Source: Setaria digitata
Lineage: Eukaryota > Nematoda > Chromadorea > Rhabditida > Setariidae
DNA length: 64,000 nt
Assembly (NCBI GenBank): GCA_003640385.1
Contig: RCAB01000228.1
Span: 34,630 to 98,629, forward strand
Direction of reading: 5' to 3'
Shown piece after piece: positions 54,159-64,000 of the stretch. The translations under genes were made by a program, and so were the position numbers. A model generated the notes under the pieces. It made no database searches, was not told the origin of the DNA, and worked only from the letters and a program-made list of their open reading frames with translations. How positions within the stretch are numbered: the first letter of the stretch is position 1; every line of letters starts with the position of its first letter.

Positions 54159-57100
54159 CTAAAACCTACCCTTGTATTTCATGTGCTTCGATCGAACTTG
54201 CTTCGAATGTGCGGGAGTATATGGATAAACTTTAACAACCGTCCCCACAGCTTTCGTCCGCCCTTCACGAAATACCATGCGACTTCCAACAGAAAGATAT
54301 TCTGGGTTTTTAATAAATTTGAATGTTACCATATCACGATCTCCGGTCCTCAGCACCATTTTTGTCATGTGTATTATAGTTGCCGTTTGACGAATCGAGC
54401 CAATATGCACTGAAAGTAGAACACCAGCTGAAACTCCAATTTCTGACTCGAGGAAAGTATTTTAAAAGCTTACCATTCCAATTTCGATTTCCGAACAATC
54501 ACTGAATTTCCAGTGAACTACTATGATACTTTAAATGACTTATATGATTTATAGTATATGGGTTCCAAAAAATATCACCTAGCGATAATACGATAATGGT
54601 AATCAGGAGAGAACAGAAAACGCTGATAAAAATACCCATTGCTTGATAATTCTCGGCAATTGTTGTTGGATGATGAAGAATAAGTATTTCAGCATCAAAC
54701 TGGATCGAGGAAAACACAACCAATTTTGGAGAGAGTAAGACCATTCCTTTTCGCACTTCCTTTTTGTTTAACTTTCTGTACCACATTTTTACTTAGGAAT
54801 TGATAAGTATTAAAAGAGAACTTAGAACTTGAAGGTCCACATCTTTCCGCGAAAAAAAAAAAATCAAATCATGATAAGTAAAGAAAGTGAAAGAAAAAAC
54901 AAAAACAAACAAAAGGAAGCCACTACCTAATGGAAAACGAAGCGGTTTGACCACATCGTATTTTAGATACTGGCATTCGTTTTCGATGAATGGATTTTAT
55001 TGGAATCGGAATAAATTCACCGTAGGGGTTCGGTCCGATCAACATTGTGTCATTAAGCGAGATCGTACCTAGGAATATAAAATGATTATTTAACACCATA
55101 TGAAACTGAAATATTTATTCCAAGAGAAGAACAATCTCCACTTCTATAAGAAAAACAAAAACTCACCAGCTAAGCATGTGCCTGAGACTACAGTACCTAC
55201 ACCATCTACCCAATAGACATCATCTATTTGAAATTCGGCTGGACTATCCAAAGAAAATTTCCGCCGAAGTGGAATGAGATTCAGAAAGGAGCAAAGCAAG
55301 TCCAAATTAGTACCAGCAACATTCGATACTTGGAAGATGGGACAGACTCTGTAAAATATCATTTAAACATATGAAAACCAAATTTCAAAACCGATAGGAA
55401 GAAAAAATAAGAGCTATTTATTTTTTTCTGAGAACCTACTTTCCACTACTGAAATGACTGGCAGAATGAACAACGTCTTCCAAAGTTTTTATAACAACTG
55501 GTAGTTTCCGCGCTCCAGGACTTTTCATCAGTTTATCCAAATTTTTCATCGTTTCACATAATACCTTCAAAAAGACAAAAGAAAAAATATAGACGGAATC
55601 TCGAAAAACAAAAAATATCATTGATATTCACAAATACATACAAATCTTATTCCTACATACCTTACAAATATGGGAACTTCGAGATTTAAAAAGCAATAAA
55701 ACTGAAAAATCAAATAACTTCACAAAAAAATCTTACCCCTTCAGGACACATATCGATTTTCGTAACGACGATAAATACTGGTACATTAAGGCATAAAGCA
55801 AGCGACAGGTGCTCCTTTGTCATTCCAATAATGCCAGCATTCGCACCAACCTTCAGTTGCAGATGTCACTACACAACGAACTATACTCAGCAGCACAGTA
55901 CTACACTTTATTATGCAATACTGTATTAATCCAAATATTGCATTAATATGACTTTAATAATCTTGTTTTTAAAAGTGCATTAATATATTTTTAACAATCT
56001 TATTTCTAAAATCCTGACAGTCAGTGATACGAATACCAATATATAATACAAAATTTCTAATGACAAGAAACACCGCATCAGCAGCAATGATGGCTTGTCG
56101 GTGAAAATCTCACACGAAAGTGTAGAGTTGCGAGTTCAACCTCGGCAGTGTTTGCCAAACTCGCGGACGGTGGAGGAAATGAATGCCTTAGAAAAAACTT
56201 AACAATCATCGCTAGGCAGATATGCAGGATTGATTTTATACTGCTTATCCAAAAATATGAAAAGCAACATTGTTGTTTATCCGCTTTGGTCTTTACCACA
56301 TTTTTCTTCCCAATTCCGAAAACTTTTTTCTTTCCTATATTTCCTTTATCCTTCTTCCAAGCTCTAAACTCCTGATCTTTTCCCAAAGTCCTCAAATTCC
56401 GAACTTCAGAAATTCCTGTTTGTTTTTAAAATCTTGAATCTTTATTTCTTCTGCAAACTCGCCAAACTGTTATTTTTTTTCCAAAATTTCCAGCTTTATT
56501 TTTATTTCATTCTGACTTTCATAAATTTTATTCCTACACGAAATCTTGACACCAAACAAAACAATCTACCATCAGCATCGTGTAATCCGGAACATGCCCA
56601 GTCATTCCAAATATTGTTGTTTTCAAGTACTTTTCATGTCCAGCTAGATCAATGAAAGTGACTACCTAAAGAAGAGAACGACTCAACAGAAAGATTTCTC
56701 AACGAATTAGCAAACATGAAAAACATTTCAAAAAAAATCAACTTTACAAGAAAAAAAAAGCATTCTTTCTGAACTTTGAAATTACAGAAGTACCTTAGCA
56801 GAATCATGACAGATGGTAACCCAATCAAGATGTCCACTATGCGAATCAGGTTTATTTACAACATTACCACTAATATCGAAACCTAGAATGTCGTTTCCCA
56901 CGGAAGAAGTTCGGCCTGACTCGAATTCATGTTTGTGTCTGGAATTAAAAGAACTACAATGAACGAAAGGACACGTGAGCAAGTGGCAGTCTTTGATAAT
57001 ACATATCAGAATAAAATTACCGAAACAATTTCTGTCGAGCTTGTCCACGACCATCGTCTAAAATACTATATGTCAACACACCCAATAATGTTGATTTCCC

Positions 57101-57845
57101 TGCGTCTACATTACCTACAACGGCCACGCGCACCTAAAATCGAATATAAAGCAAACAATGAAATTAATGGTTGGAAAGTTAAGACTCATTAACATAACTG
57201 AAGGAAAACGAACCTCAATAAAATCATCGGGATCTATTTCTTTTCGAACAAGATGGGCACAAGTATAAAGATCGCCTTGTTTTTTGGTCACTAAATGTGT
57301 TGATACTACTCCAGCTCCATTCAAAAGTGCTAGGTGCTTCCTCTCTGACAATTTTAAATCATCCTTCGATAGACCTATAATAACACAAAAATACGATTAG
57401 ATCTAAAAGGAAAAGTTTTAAACTACTTCAAAACGTGAGCCGGTTCGAATGCTTATCCAAATAATTCATACCTCGCTTTGTAGAATCTTCGGCTGAAACG
57501 CCAAGGTCAATGACTGCTTCACCTTCACCGAGTACCAACATTGACTGGATATAGTCGCGGTATCGCTCTTTTTTGGCTTGATCTTTACTGTCTGTCAGCG
57601 ATAAACCGACAAGGAAATCCTTTGTTATCACACATTGTTCATCCTCATCTCGTTCATCTTTCTCATCTGTCAATCCAATAATCAATGATTATTCCAGTAT
57701 CTTGCTGAATCCTTAATTGATATTCGAGGAACCTTCGTATATACCATAGAAGCTTACGAGAGAGATCGGCATCGCCATCGTCATCAGCGAATAAACTTGC
57801 GGCGGCTGCAGCAGTGTTCTTCATCGGGTGCGGAGTATCATTCAT
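54159..57845 (-). CDS. GTPBP1: GTPBP1-type translational GTPase, 12 exons
   Basis: EF-Tu/eEF1A-related GTPase of the GTPBP1/2 group, which in animals helps stalled ribosomes and mRNA turnover in the cytosol. Exons (minus): 57845-57758, 57666-57472, 57374-57214, 57133-57021, 56938-56794, 56665-56570, 55850-55737, 55564-55440, 55348-55167, 55068-54927, 54775-54636, 54409-54159. Phases close, 583 residues (human 669). G1 is GNVDAGKST (155-163), G3 DLAGHE (240-245), G4 TKID (296-299). The family-specific stretch [21 protein letters not shown] and the insert [10 protein letters not shown] are present. Domain 2 contains [17 protein letters not shown], and domain 3 ends with [15 protein letters not shown]. 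The ~140-residue N-terminal part is acidic and Ala-rich at first ([16 protein letters not shown]). The start was chosen as the first ATG after a TTTCAG acceptor. Caenorhabditis has a homologue named cgp-1. Confidence 0.95.
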
Positions 57846-58574
57846 GAAGGACAAATAATCTGAAATCAAATATTTCCTCATTCTTATTCCTTTATCATCA
57901 GCGTGCCGAAAAGTACCGATACCCGTAACGCAAACGCACTCTTGCGGGTAGTCAAGACTCTACTCCTACGTCCAGTACACCTTCGCTCATCCCGTACATT
58001 AAAGAGTACAAACCACTAACGCCATAACGCATGAGCATTACCTGTGATTTTGAGTTACAGACCTCCCGCATCCTCCTCGCACAACCTTCCTTATTAACTA
58101 TTCTCTCGAGAAGTCTGGTAATCTTTGCACTCTCTCTTCGCACTATGCTATACTTCAGTTTTATCGATCTAATGCTTCTGCAGTATTCCTTCTCTTTTTT
58201 TATTAGTCTCAGAGGTGACATAGCTGTTAGGATAGAAATATCGGAGGTATGCGGTTGGTTCGTGGTAGAGGTTCAGTGGTGTAGGTTGGGTTGGAAGATT
58301 AGGAGATGGGGTAGGTAGGTGCGGAACTTAAATGTTTGCAACGGTTTCATCAGCTCCCTATCGATAGCGTCATTGCCGTGTCAACATTTTTGAAAGGAAT
58401 TAAAAGGATGAATTGGCACGTTTCAGGTGTTCTTTTCTAGACGTTTGACGCTTCTGAATTATTTTTAAGTTCTTAAACATATTCCTTCTTCTCTTTGTAT
58501 TGAACTCTGTCACGTATTACAGTTGTAACTATCTCGATTAATCTGCTTAACTGGCATTTTTCACAGCGCAGCAA
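57846..58574. promoter_or_regulatory. Shared head-to-head promoter region of GTPBP1 and RBM42
   Basis: The two start codons face away from each other across 729 bases. Each ATG follows an acceptor-like site (TGATTTCAG on the minus strand, TTCACAG on the plus strand), so the mRNAs may be trans-spliced and transcription starts lie further inside. The sequence is less AT-rich than its surroundings and holds a small imperfect palindrome (ACCCGTAACGCAA near 57922 against TTGCGGGT near 57943). Open frames here (57952-58318) look spurious. Confidence 0.45.
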
Positions 58575-60665
58575 ATGATTACGAATGAAAATCGAAGCAT
58601 CGAAGATGAACTTGCTCTGTTAGTTTATGTTTTTTATGTAGCTAGTACTTATCTTAGTGAACGATAAAGTTGATTAGATTCAATGATTTGGCAACTACCT
58701 AACTAGCTTGCTTCAAAAACCCGACTCAGTATTACTCACTTTTTGCTGCGAGATCCACTCTACTAAACGATTGGACATTCATGGTCATTATTTATTTTCC
58801 TGGAAAAGTTTTTTCTAATAAAAGAAATTCCTTGTGGATTACTGCATATAACAGACAATACGGATTGAAGTTACATCTGCATTGTTGGGATTTGGATTGG
58901 TTCACTAATAGACTAGAGTTTTGCATATTGCTTCTTTAGGTTTGAAAAAGAAATATCCTCTGTAGAATCGCATCCTCGAACTACTGTTACTGTTATCACA
59001 ACTGGTGCACCCATAACTCAAGGAAATGTTTCGCCAGCTTCCCCGAATACAGCAGTTACGTCCACCATTAATACTTCCGCACACCCGTCAGTGCAACCAT
59101 CAATCGGTCCTACTGTTCGTTCCGAGCCAAGGCCATTTATGGGTCCTTTTATAAGCACGTCTGTAATAGCAAGTTCCGTCGCCTCAGCAGTACGGCCAGC
59201 GCCTCCTCCGTAAGTTCACTTTATTTTCGTTTTTTCGTTTTTTCGTTAAGATTTTATAGGGTAGGCCATCAGTGAACTTTTTATGTCATAAATTTTTCTG
59301 AGTGGTTTATGCTAACACGTTTGTTCATTTCAACCATATTTTTTGTTGTTTGATTCGCTTCGTTGAATATCTTATTCATTCAGACTGGCATCAGCATTCT
59401 AATAACTTGCAGCTTTTTACCTCATGTAATGATGCGTCCAGGATTCATACCGCAAACAAATTTAGCAATGCGATTCATACCACCCCAGGTGAGATTCTCA
59501 ATTAATCACTGTTCTTCAGCTATATCAAACTTGAGCGCCTGAATGTTCTACATTTCAGCTTCGGTTGCCATTAGTTGGTTTTATGCGTGCACCAGTGCAT
59601 ATGCCGCCTCAGCCGAGTGTTCTTGAGTCAGGACCTAGTTTATATGAGGATGTAATGAGGAAGGATGATAGTAGAGATGGCGAGAAAGATGGAGAAGCTG
59701 GACCGAGCTCGTTGAAAACTCAGGTTTTGGATTATATAAAACCTTTATAACTTAACTTTAACTTAGCCAATTGGTGGGTAAAATGTAATGGTTTATTCGA
59801 TAGACTATTTAGTTGTTTCGGTATGCAGCTTACTCATTAGTGAGAATAAGTCGGTTCATAGTACTATATTCTTTTAAAATTGAAAGCCAAGGTTAATGGA
59901 ATTAAATAAATCATCAACTTTGGTTTCTTTTGTATGCTCTTCTTTAGGTTTTGTCGTCAGATATAGAAGCCATTGCACAGAAAATACATTCCGAATCAGC
60001 TCATAGGTCGACTTATATTGGTCAAGTTATGCGTGGTGAAAAGAGGATGAAGCGCTTTTTGCGTTGTGGTGGTGGACAGGTAACGAAGAATAAATAAATA
60101 ATGATCTTTCTTTCTTTACTTAAGTATTCCTTTTTATTACACACAAAAAAAAAAAAAATAACAAGACCAACAACAAAACAAGCATTTTTTTGACTTGTAA
60201 TTTTTGAATTTTAGGTTTGGGAGGACAAATCATTGGCAGAGTGGGATCCGAATGATTTCCGTATCTTTTGTGGTGATCTCGGAAATGAAGTGTCGGACGA
60301 ATTATTAGCAAAGGCCTTTCGTAAATATCCTAGCTTCCAAAAAGCCAAGGTCATTCGCGAAGCTAGAACTAATAAATCGAAGGGCTATGGATTTGTTTCC
60401 TTCAAGCATCAGGACGTTAGTTCTCTTCCAGATACTTGTGTTGTGAACGTCTTCGTATGTGCTATCGCAGATTTTCTTCACAAGCGATTTACATATAGAA
60501 TTGTGAATTGTCTGTTTTTAGGATTTCGTTCGTGCCTGTCGTGAAATGGATGGCAAATATGTTGGTAACAGGCCAATAAAGTTAAGAAAAAGCAACTGGA
60601 AGGAACGAAATATGGATATAGTCAAGAAAAAAAGGAAACAGAAGCAAAAACTTGGTTTAGCATAG
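58575..60665 (+). CDS. RBM42: RBM42 RNA-binding protein, 7 exons
   Basis: RNA-recognition-motif protein; the vertebrate version binds hnRNP K and is tied to splicing and stress-granule mRNA. Exons 58575-58618, 58940-59209, 59413-59488, 59559-59723, 59948-60079, 60215-60415, 60522-60665; phases close, 343 residues. The first ~180 residues are low-complexity Ser/Thr/Pro-rich, then Met/Pro-rich (MRPGFIPQTNLAMRFIPPQ), as in the family. A conserved block around QVMRGEKRMKRFLR precedes the RRM (about 244-320), which begins VWEDKSL.EWDPNDFRIFCGDLGNEV. RNP2 is IFCGDL (246-251), RNP1 KGYGFVSF (285-292). The basic C-terminus, RPIKLRKSNWKERN..KKKRKQKQKLGLA, matches the family end nearly residue for residue. 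AATAAA at 60832-60837 is the likely poly(A) signal. Confidence 0.96.
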
Positions 60666-62878
60666 GTCTGTATTTCCTTTTACGTGGAATTCGTTCTTAA
60701 AATATGTAAAAGTGATATGCAATAATTGTTAGTGCCGCTGTTCCGTATTATTGATCTATGGGATTATGATCATGTTTCTTATTTTATCACAATTTCTCAT
60801 ATTCCAGGAACTGGATTGATTCTTTCCTTAAAATAAAATTATTTTTAGTATATTTTAAACTTCAGAACCTAAAGGTATTTTTTTCACAACTAGTGAAGAA
60901 TTGCATTATGAAATCAATGCATTTTTTGATTGCTCTAAGACATATCTACGTGCATTTTTTTCATGAAGTTTCCTACTTGCACTGGTTTTTAAGTCTTTAA
61001 AAACTCTGAGGATTCTGATACAATATGTTCTTAAACTTATATGTCAATTTTATGAACCATGTGCAAGTTTGTACTCTGTTTGAGTGCAGTCCGGTGTATT
61101 AAACTTAAGCTACGATATCGCTTAGAGAGAATTCGTTGTTTGATAAGAATAATTGCAATAAAGAATCATGGTTTTTCTTTCGTGAATCGATTTAGTAAGC
61201 TTTGAGATGTATCAATTAAACATTAATTAAAGATCGTTAGAATATCGTGTAGGTTAAGTTTTTAGCACTATTTACGGGATTTAACTCGCAGGGAGAAGGA
61301 TGAGGTCATTTCCAAGATAGTCCAATTTCTTTCTTTTTTTTTTTTTTTTTTTTTTTTTCTTTTGATTGAGATCGATTGCGAAAAGCTAAACTGTAAGAAG
61401 CTGAAGTAGCTATCTTAATACTGCTTAGAATAAAATACTTGCAGTTAGTTCTTAGGACTTCTTTGAATTCGTGGTAACTTTTTTTTTTTTTTTTTTTTTC
61501 TTGTAAGTATATTATTACACGTAATTACTCAGATTTATGGCTGTTATATTATGTTTATTCATTAATATTCAATATTGCTGTTGACCGATCAAACTTCTAG
61601 TAGTAATAGAGAAAGCATTGTTACGGTATTAAAATACCATATTGTTGAGAATGCTACCGTTCGAATAATAAATCGAATGAAAGAATTCCACGGGTGTTTC
61701 CGACAGCTCCATAGTCAAGTGAATAAGGAAGGAATATGCCAGCTCTAGTTAAAGGAAATTCAGCGAAAGTCTATAAGTTTTAATTGGCTGAAATGCTGTT
61801 ATATGATACAAATTATAAAAGACATCTGCAGTAGGAAATTTCCAGCTTTCTTTCTAGACCCTACATTTTAGTGTAAAGCTTAATTTATATATTTATTCTC
61901 ACAATGAATCACTAGTGATCATTTATAAACTATATTGCGTTTATTATATTACTGAAAGCTTTAATCCAGCTACGGACGAAATCATTTGGACGATACGGAG
62001 CCAATCCTCTTTTCATGGAACCATTACCGGAAGTACATTTTCAGACCAGAAGCATAAATGAAGTTTTCTATTTTTTAAAAGGCAAAATGCGCTTTTGTCT
62101 TCCAGTCATTTATTACCACTATCAAATGAATAACTTATGTCCAACCTTTCACTTTGCCATAAAAACATACTTTTCTTGTTTCAATAATTTGTATTTCCAT
62201 TATTCACACGTTTTTTTTTTTGTTCAATTAATGCTGAAATTAGCAGCACAAATAGTACTAATATTCTGTCGTTTTTGAAATAGTTAACAGCCTATATTTA
62301 AATTTATTAGGTTTCAATAACATAAAAGCGTGCAGTAACTTTACTGGAAATCTTACATACTGTCGTTTCAGTGTATTCAAAATTTGCATCAGGAAACTGC
62401 CGAATTTCAGCATTATTTGGAATAGGTAATAGGATTTAGAAATTAAAAAAAGAAATGGCAGTAATGGTAAAGAAATGCTGTCAGTGCTGTCGAAACTAAA
62501 TTAGACCATTTAGATTTAACCTTTAAACATGGAGAATTCACGACTTCAAATATGCATTAATTTGTCTCTGCGGGAAAAAACATCTAATTAATTATAATTA
62601 AGTTTCAAGAGTTTTTTTTTTACAAATTCAAAAGAATGAAATTAAGATTTACGAGTGCATCTTTATAACTCGATTAAACTGATAGCTGGAGTAAGACTCT
62701 GACAGTGGTGCTGTTTTATTAAATAATCTGAAAAAACTGAGGAGAGTAACGAGGGACAACTATGAAGTTTAACTTTTAATGATTTTTGTTAAAATTTAAC
62801 TGTTTGCTGAGAAATCAAGCCATTAACTGATTCGAGAAGCCGTTAGTTATGCTTTGGATAAGTCCAACTTAAAGAACC
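60666..62878. other. Intergenic
   Basis: Holds the RBM42 3' UTR and poly(A) signal, two poly-T runs (about 61328-61358 and 61480-61499) and AT-rich spacer. The frame at 62015-62278 has no start context, splice logic or similarity that I can see. Confidence 0.6.
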
Positions 62879-62970
62879 ATGCTAGCACGAAATATAATGA
62901 AAAGCTGCTATTTCGTTACAATATTATTGGTAACCTTGGTAACGTTTTCACTATGGGCATCTTTGAAAAG
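62879..62970 (+). CDS. Probable signal-peptide first exon, gene continues off the window
   Basis: Two in-frame ATGs (62879 and 62897) open a short frame reading MKSCYFVTILLVTLVTFSLW then ASLKR. It has a basic residue followed by ~16 hydrophobic residues, the layout of a secretory signal peptide or signal anchor. It ends at a good donor, AAAAG|gtatgt, after base 62970 in phase 2. No following exon was identified before 64000, so it would need a long first intron. It may be a secreted or type II membrane protein, or a chance frame. Confidence 0.35.
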
Positions 62971-64000
62971 GTATGTGCAGTATTCAGTATTAACTCACTA
63001 GACTCCATCTTTGGCACAACTTGAGATATTGCATTGTTATTTGCATGCATATATATATGTATACCTGTACGTGCAGGTGTCCACACATGCAATATGTGTA
63101 CTTCTTAATGTTCACTAACACGGAGTTAAATCATAAACTGAAATAAAGTATTTATATTAGCTTTTGAAAGAGAGCAGATTTCTATAGAACTAGAAATTAT
63201 CACATTACCCTCTATATTCTAACACATCTTCATCAATATTCTCCTTCCAACACTATCTTATCATGCATTATTTTTCTGCTACAAGAAACTAGTTTATACA
63301 ATATGCTTATCAGTTTTTATTTACATGTCGTTTTTTTTTGTTTGTGTTTACATTGACAATTTTGTATTTGTAAAATAATTGAAAAATTTCAAAGCTGAAT
63401 GTTTCGTTTCAAATTTAAAGAGTGAAACAAAATGACCTGAAAGAGATTGTGGAAGACCACTAGATTTCGATTACTCCAAAATATATTTCTACAAAAAGAA
63501 AAAAGGTTGGAAGATTTAGATAACTATAGTTTTATTAGGAGGAAGAAATGGGTGGATGGATTTGAATTTTTTTTTTTTTTGTCTTTTGTACCTAACAATC
63601 GCTTTCGGTTCATTTCTTCAGCTGTAATATGGGACTGCAGTAGCTTAGTTCTAAGCTGAACTGAATATACATAGGACTGTGAATTTTTTTTGGTTTTCTT
63701 GCATGATTTTTTTTTTTTGAAAAATGTGATGTAAATTTTGAACTCCATTCCAATTGTCACTGTTTGCACACTGCAATGAGGTGTGCAAGTTAAATTTCAT
63801 CGTTATTTAATGATAATACAATGTGAACTTTCGCGGATTCTATATCATAATAATAATAATGAATATAATAATAATAATAAATATAATAATAATAATAAAT
63901 ATAATAATAATAATAAATGTAATAATAACAATAATAAATATAATAATAACAATAATAAATAAAATAATAACAATAATAAATATAAATATAATAATAATAA
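62971..64000. other. Non-coding right end (possible intron)
   Basis: AT-rich, with poly-T runs (near 63569-63579, 63709-63718) and an AAT repeat to the edge. The frames at 63447-63769 are not supported. Confidence 0.5.
63847..64000. repeat. AAT trinucleotide/compound microsatellite, runs off window
   Basis: AAT units arranged in higher-order blocks of roughly (AATAAT)n separated by AATAT, with AATAAC variants toward the end. The array continues past base 64000. Confidence 0.92.

Noticed and set aside
54063..54413. 116-codon + strand frame
   Set aside because: Antisense to the last GTPBP1 exon, whose minus-strand reading is clearly homologous.

Overview
The window is AT-rich nuclear DNA from a metazoan, most likely a parasitic clade III (spirurid or filarial-type) nematode. 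Genes are broken into many short exons joined by mostly compact introns with TTTCAG-like acceptors. Several start codons lie just downstream of an acceptor-like site with no upstream exon visible, as expected where a spliced leader is added in trans. The protein set is nematode or animal: CtBP, Tincar, SUZ12, a RasD-like GTPase, a claudin-like protein, GTPBP1 and RBM42. I see no bacterial, viral or transposase gene. The species assignment is inference; no database was searched.

Layout: (1) <1-4986, + strand, CtBP transcriptional corepressor, entered mid-gene with a polyalanine exon at the left edge. (2) 9076-10469, +, a small six-cysteine single-pass membrane protein that I do not recognise. 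(3) 13794-22541, -, a Tincar-family eight-span membrane protein with a long Q/A/S-rich tail, 19 exons. (4) 22542-29083, long non-coding stretch with a CA microsatellite. (5) 29084-35831, -, a SUZ12 homologue (PRC2 subunit) in 28 predicted exons, with a degenerate zinc finger and an internally duplicated exon segment. (6) 40566-42606, +, a RasD/Di-Ras-like small GTPase with a CAAX-type end. (7) 44663-52508, +, a claudin/PMP22-like four-span protein whose first intron carries a very homogeneous 13-bp minisatellite. (8) 54159-57845, -, GTPBP1-type translational GTPase, head to head with (9) 58575-60665, +, RBM42 RNA-binding protein. (10) 62879-62970, +, a probable signal-peptide first exon of a gene running off the right end.

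The genes form no operon or single pathway. The loose themes are chromatin and transcriptional repression (CtBP, SUZ12), membrane or junction proteins (Tincar, claudin-like, the six-cysteine protein) and RNA/translation (GTPBP1, RBM42). The most notable items are the SUZ12 gene, since Caenorhabditis has only a very diverged counterpart, and the near-identical coding segment present twice within it. Exon models were built by hand: every junction listed was checked for reading phase and for GT/AG ends, except where stated otherwise.
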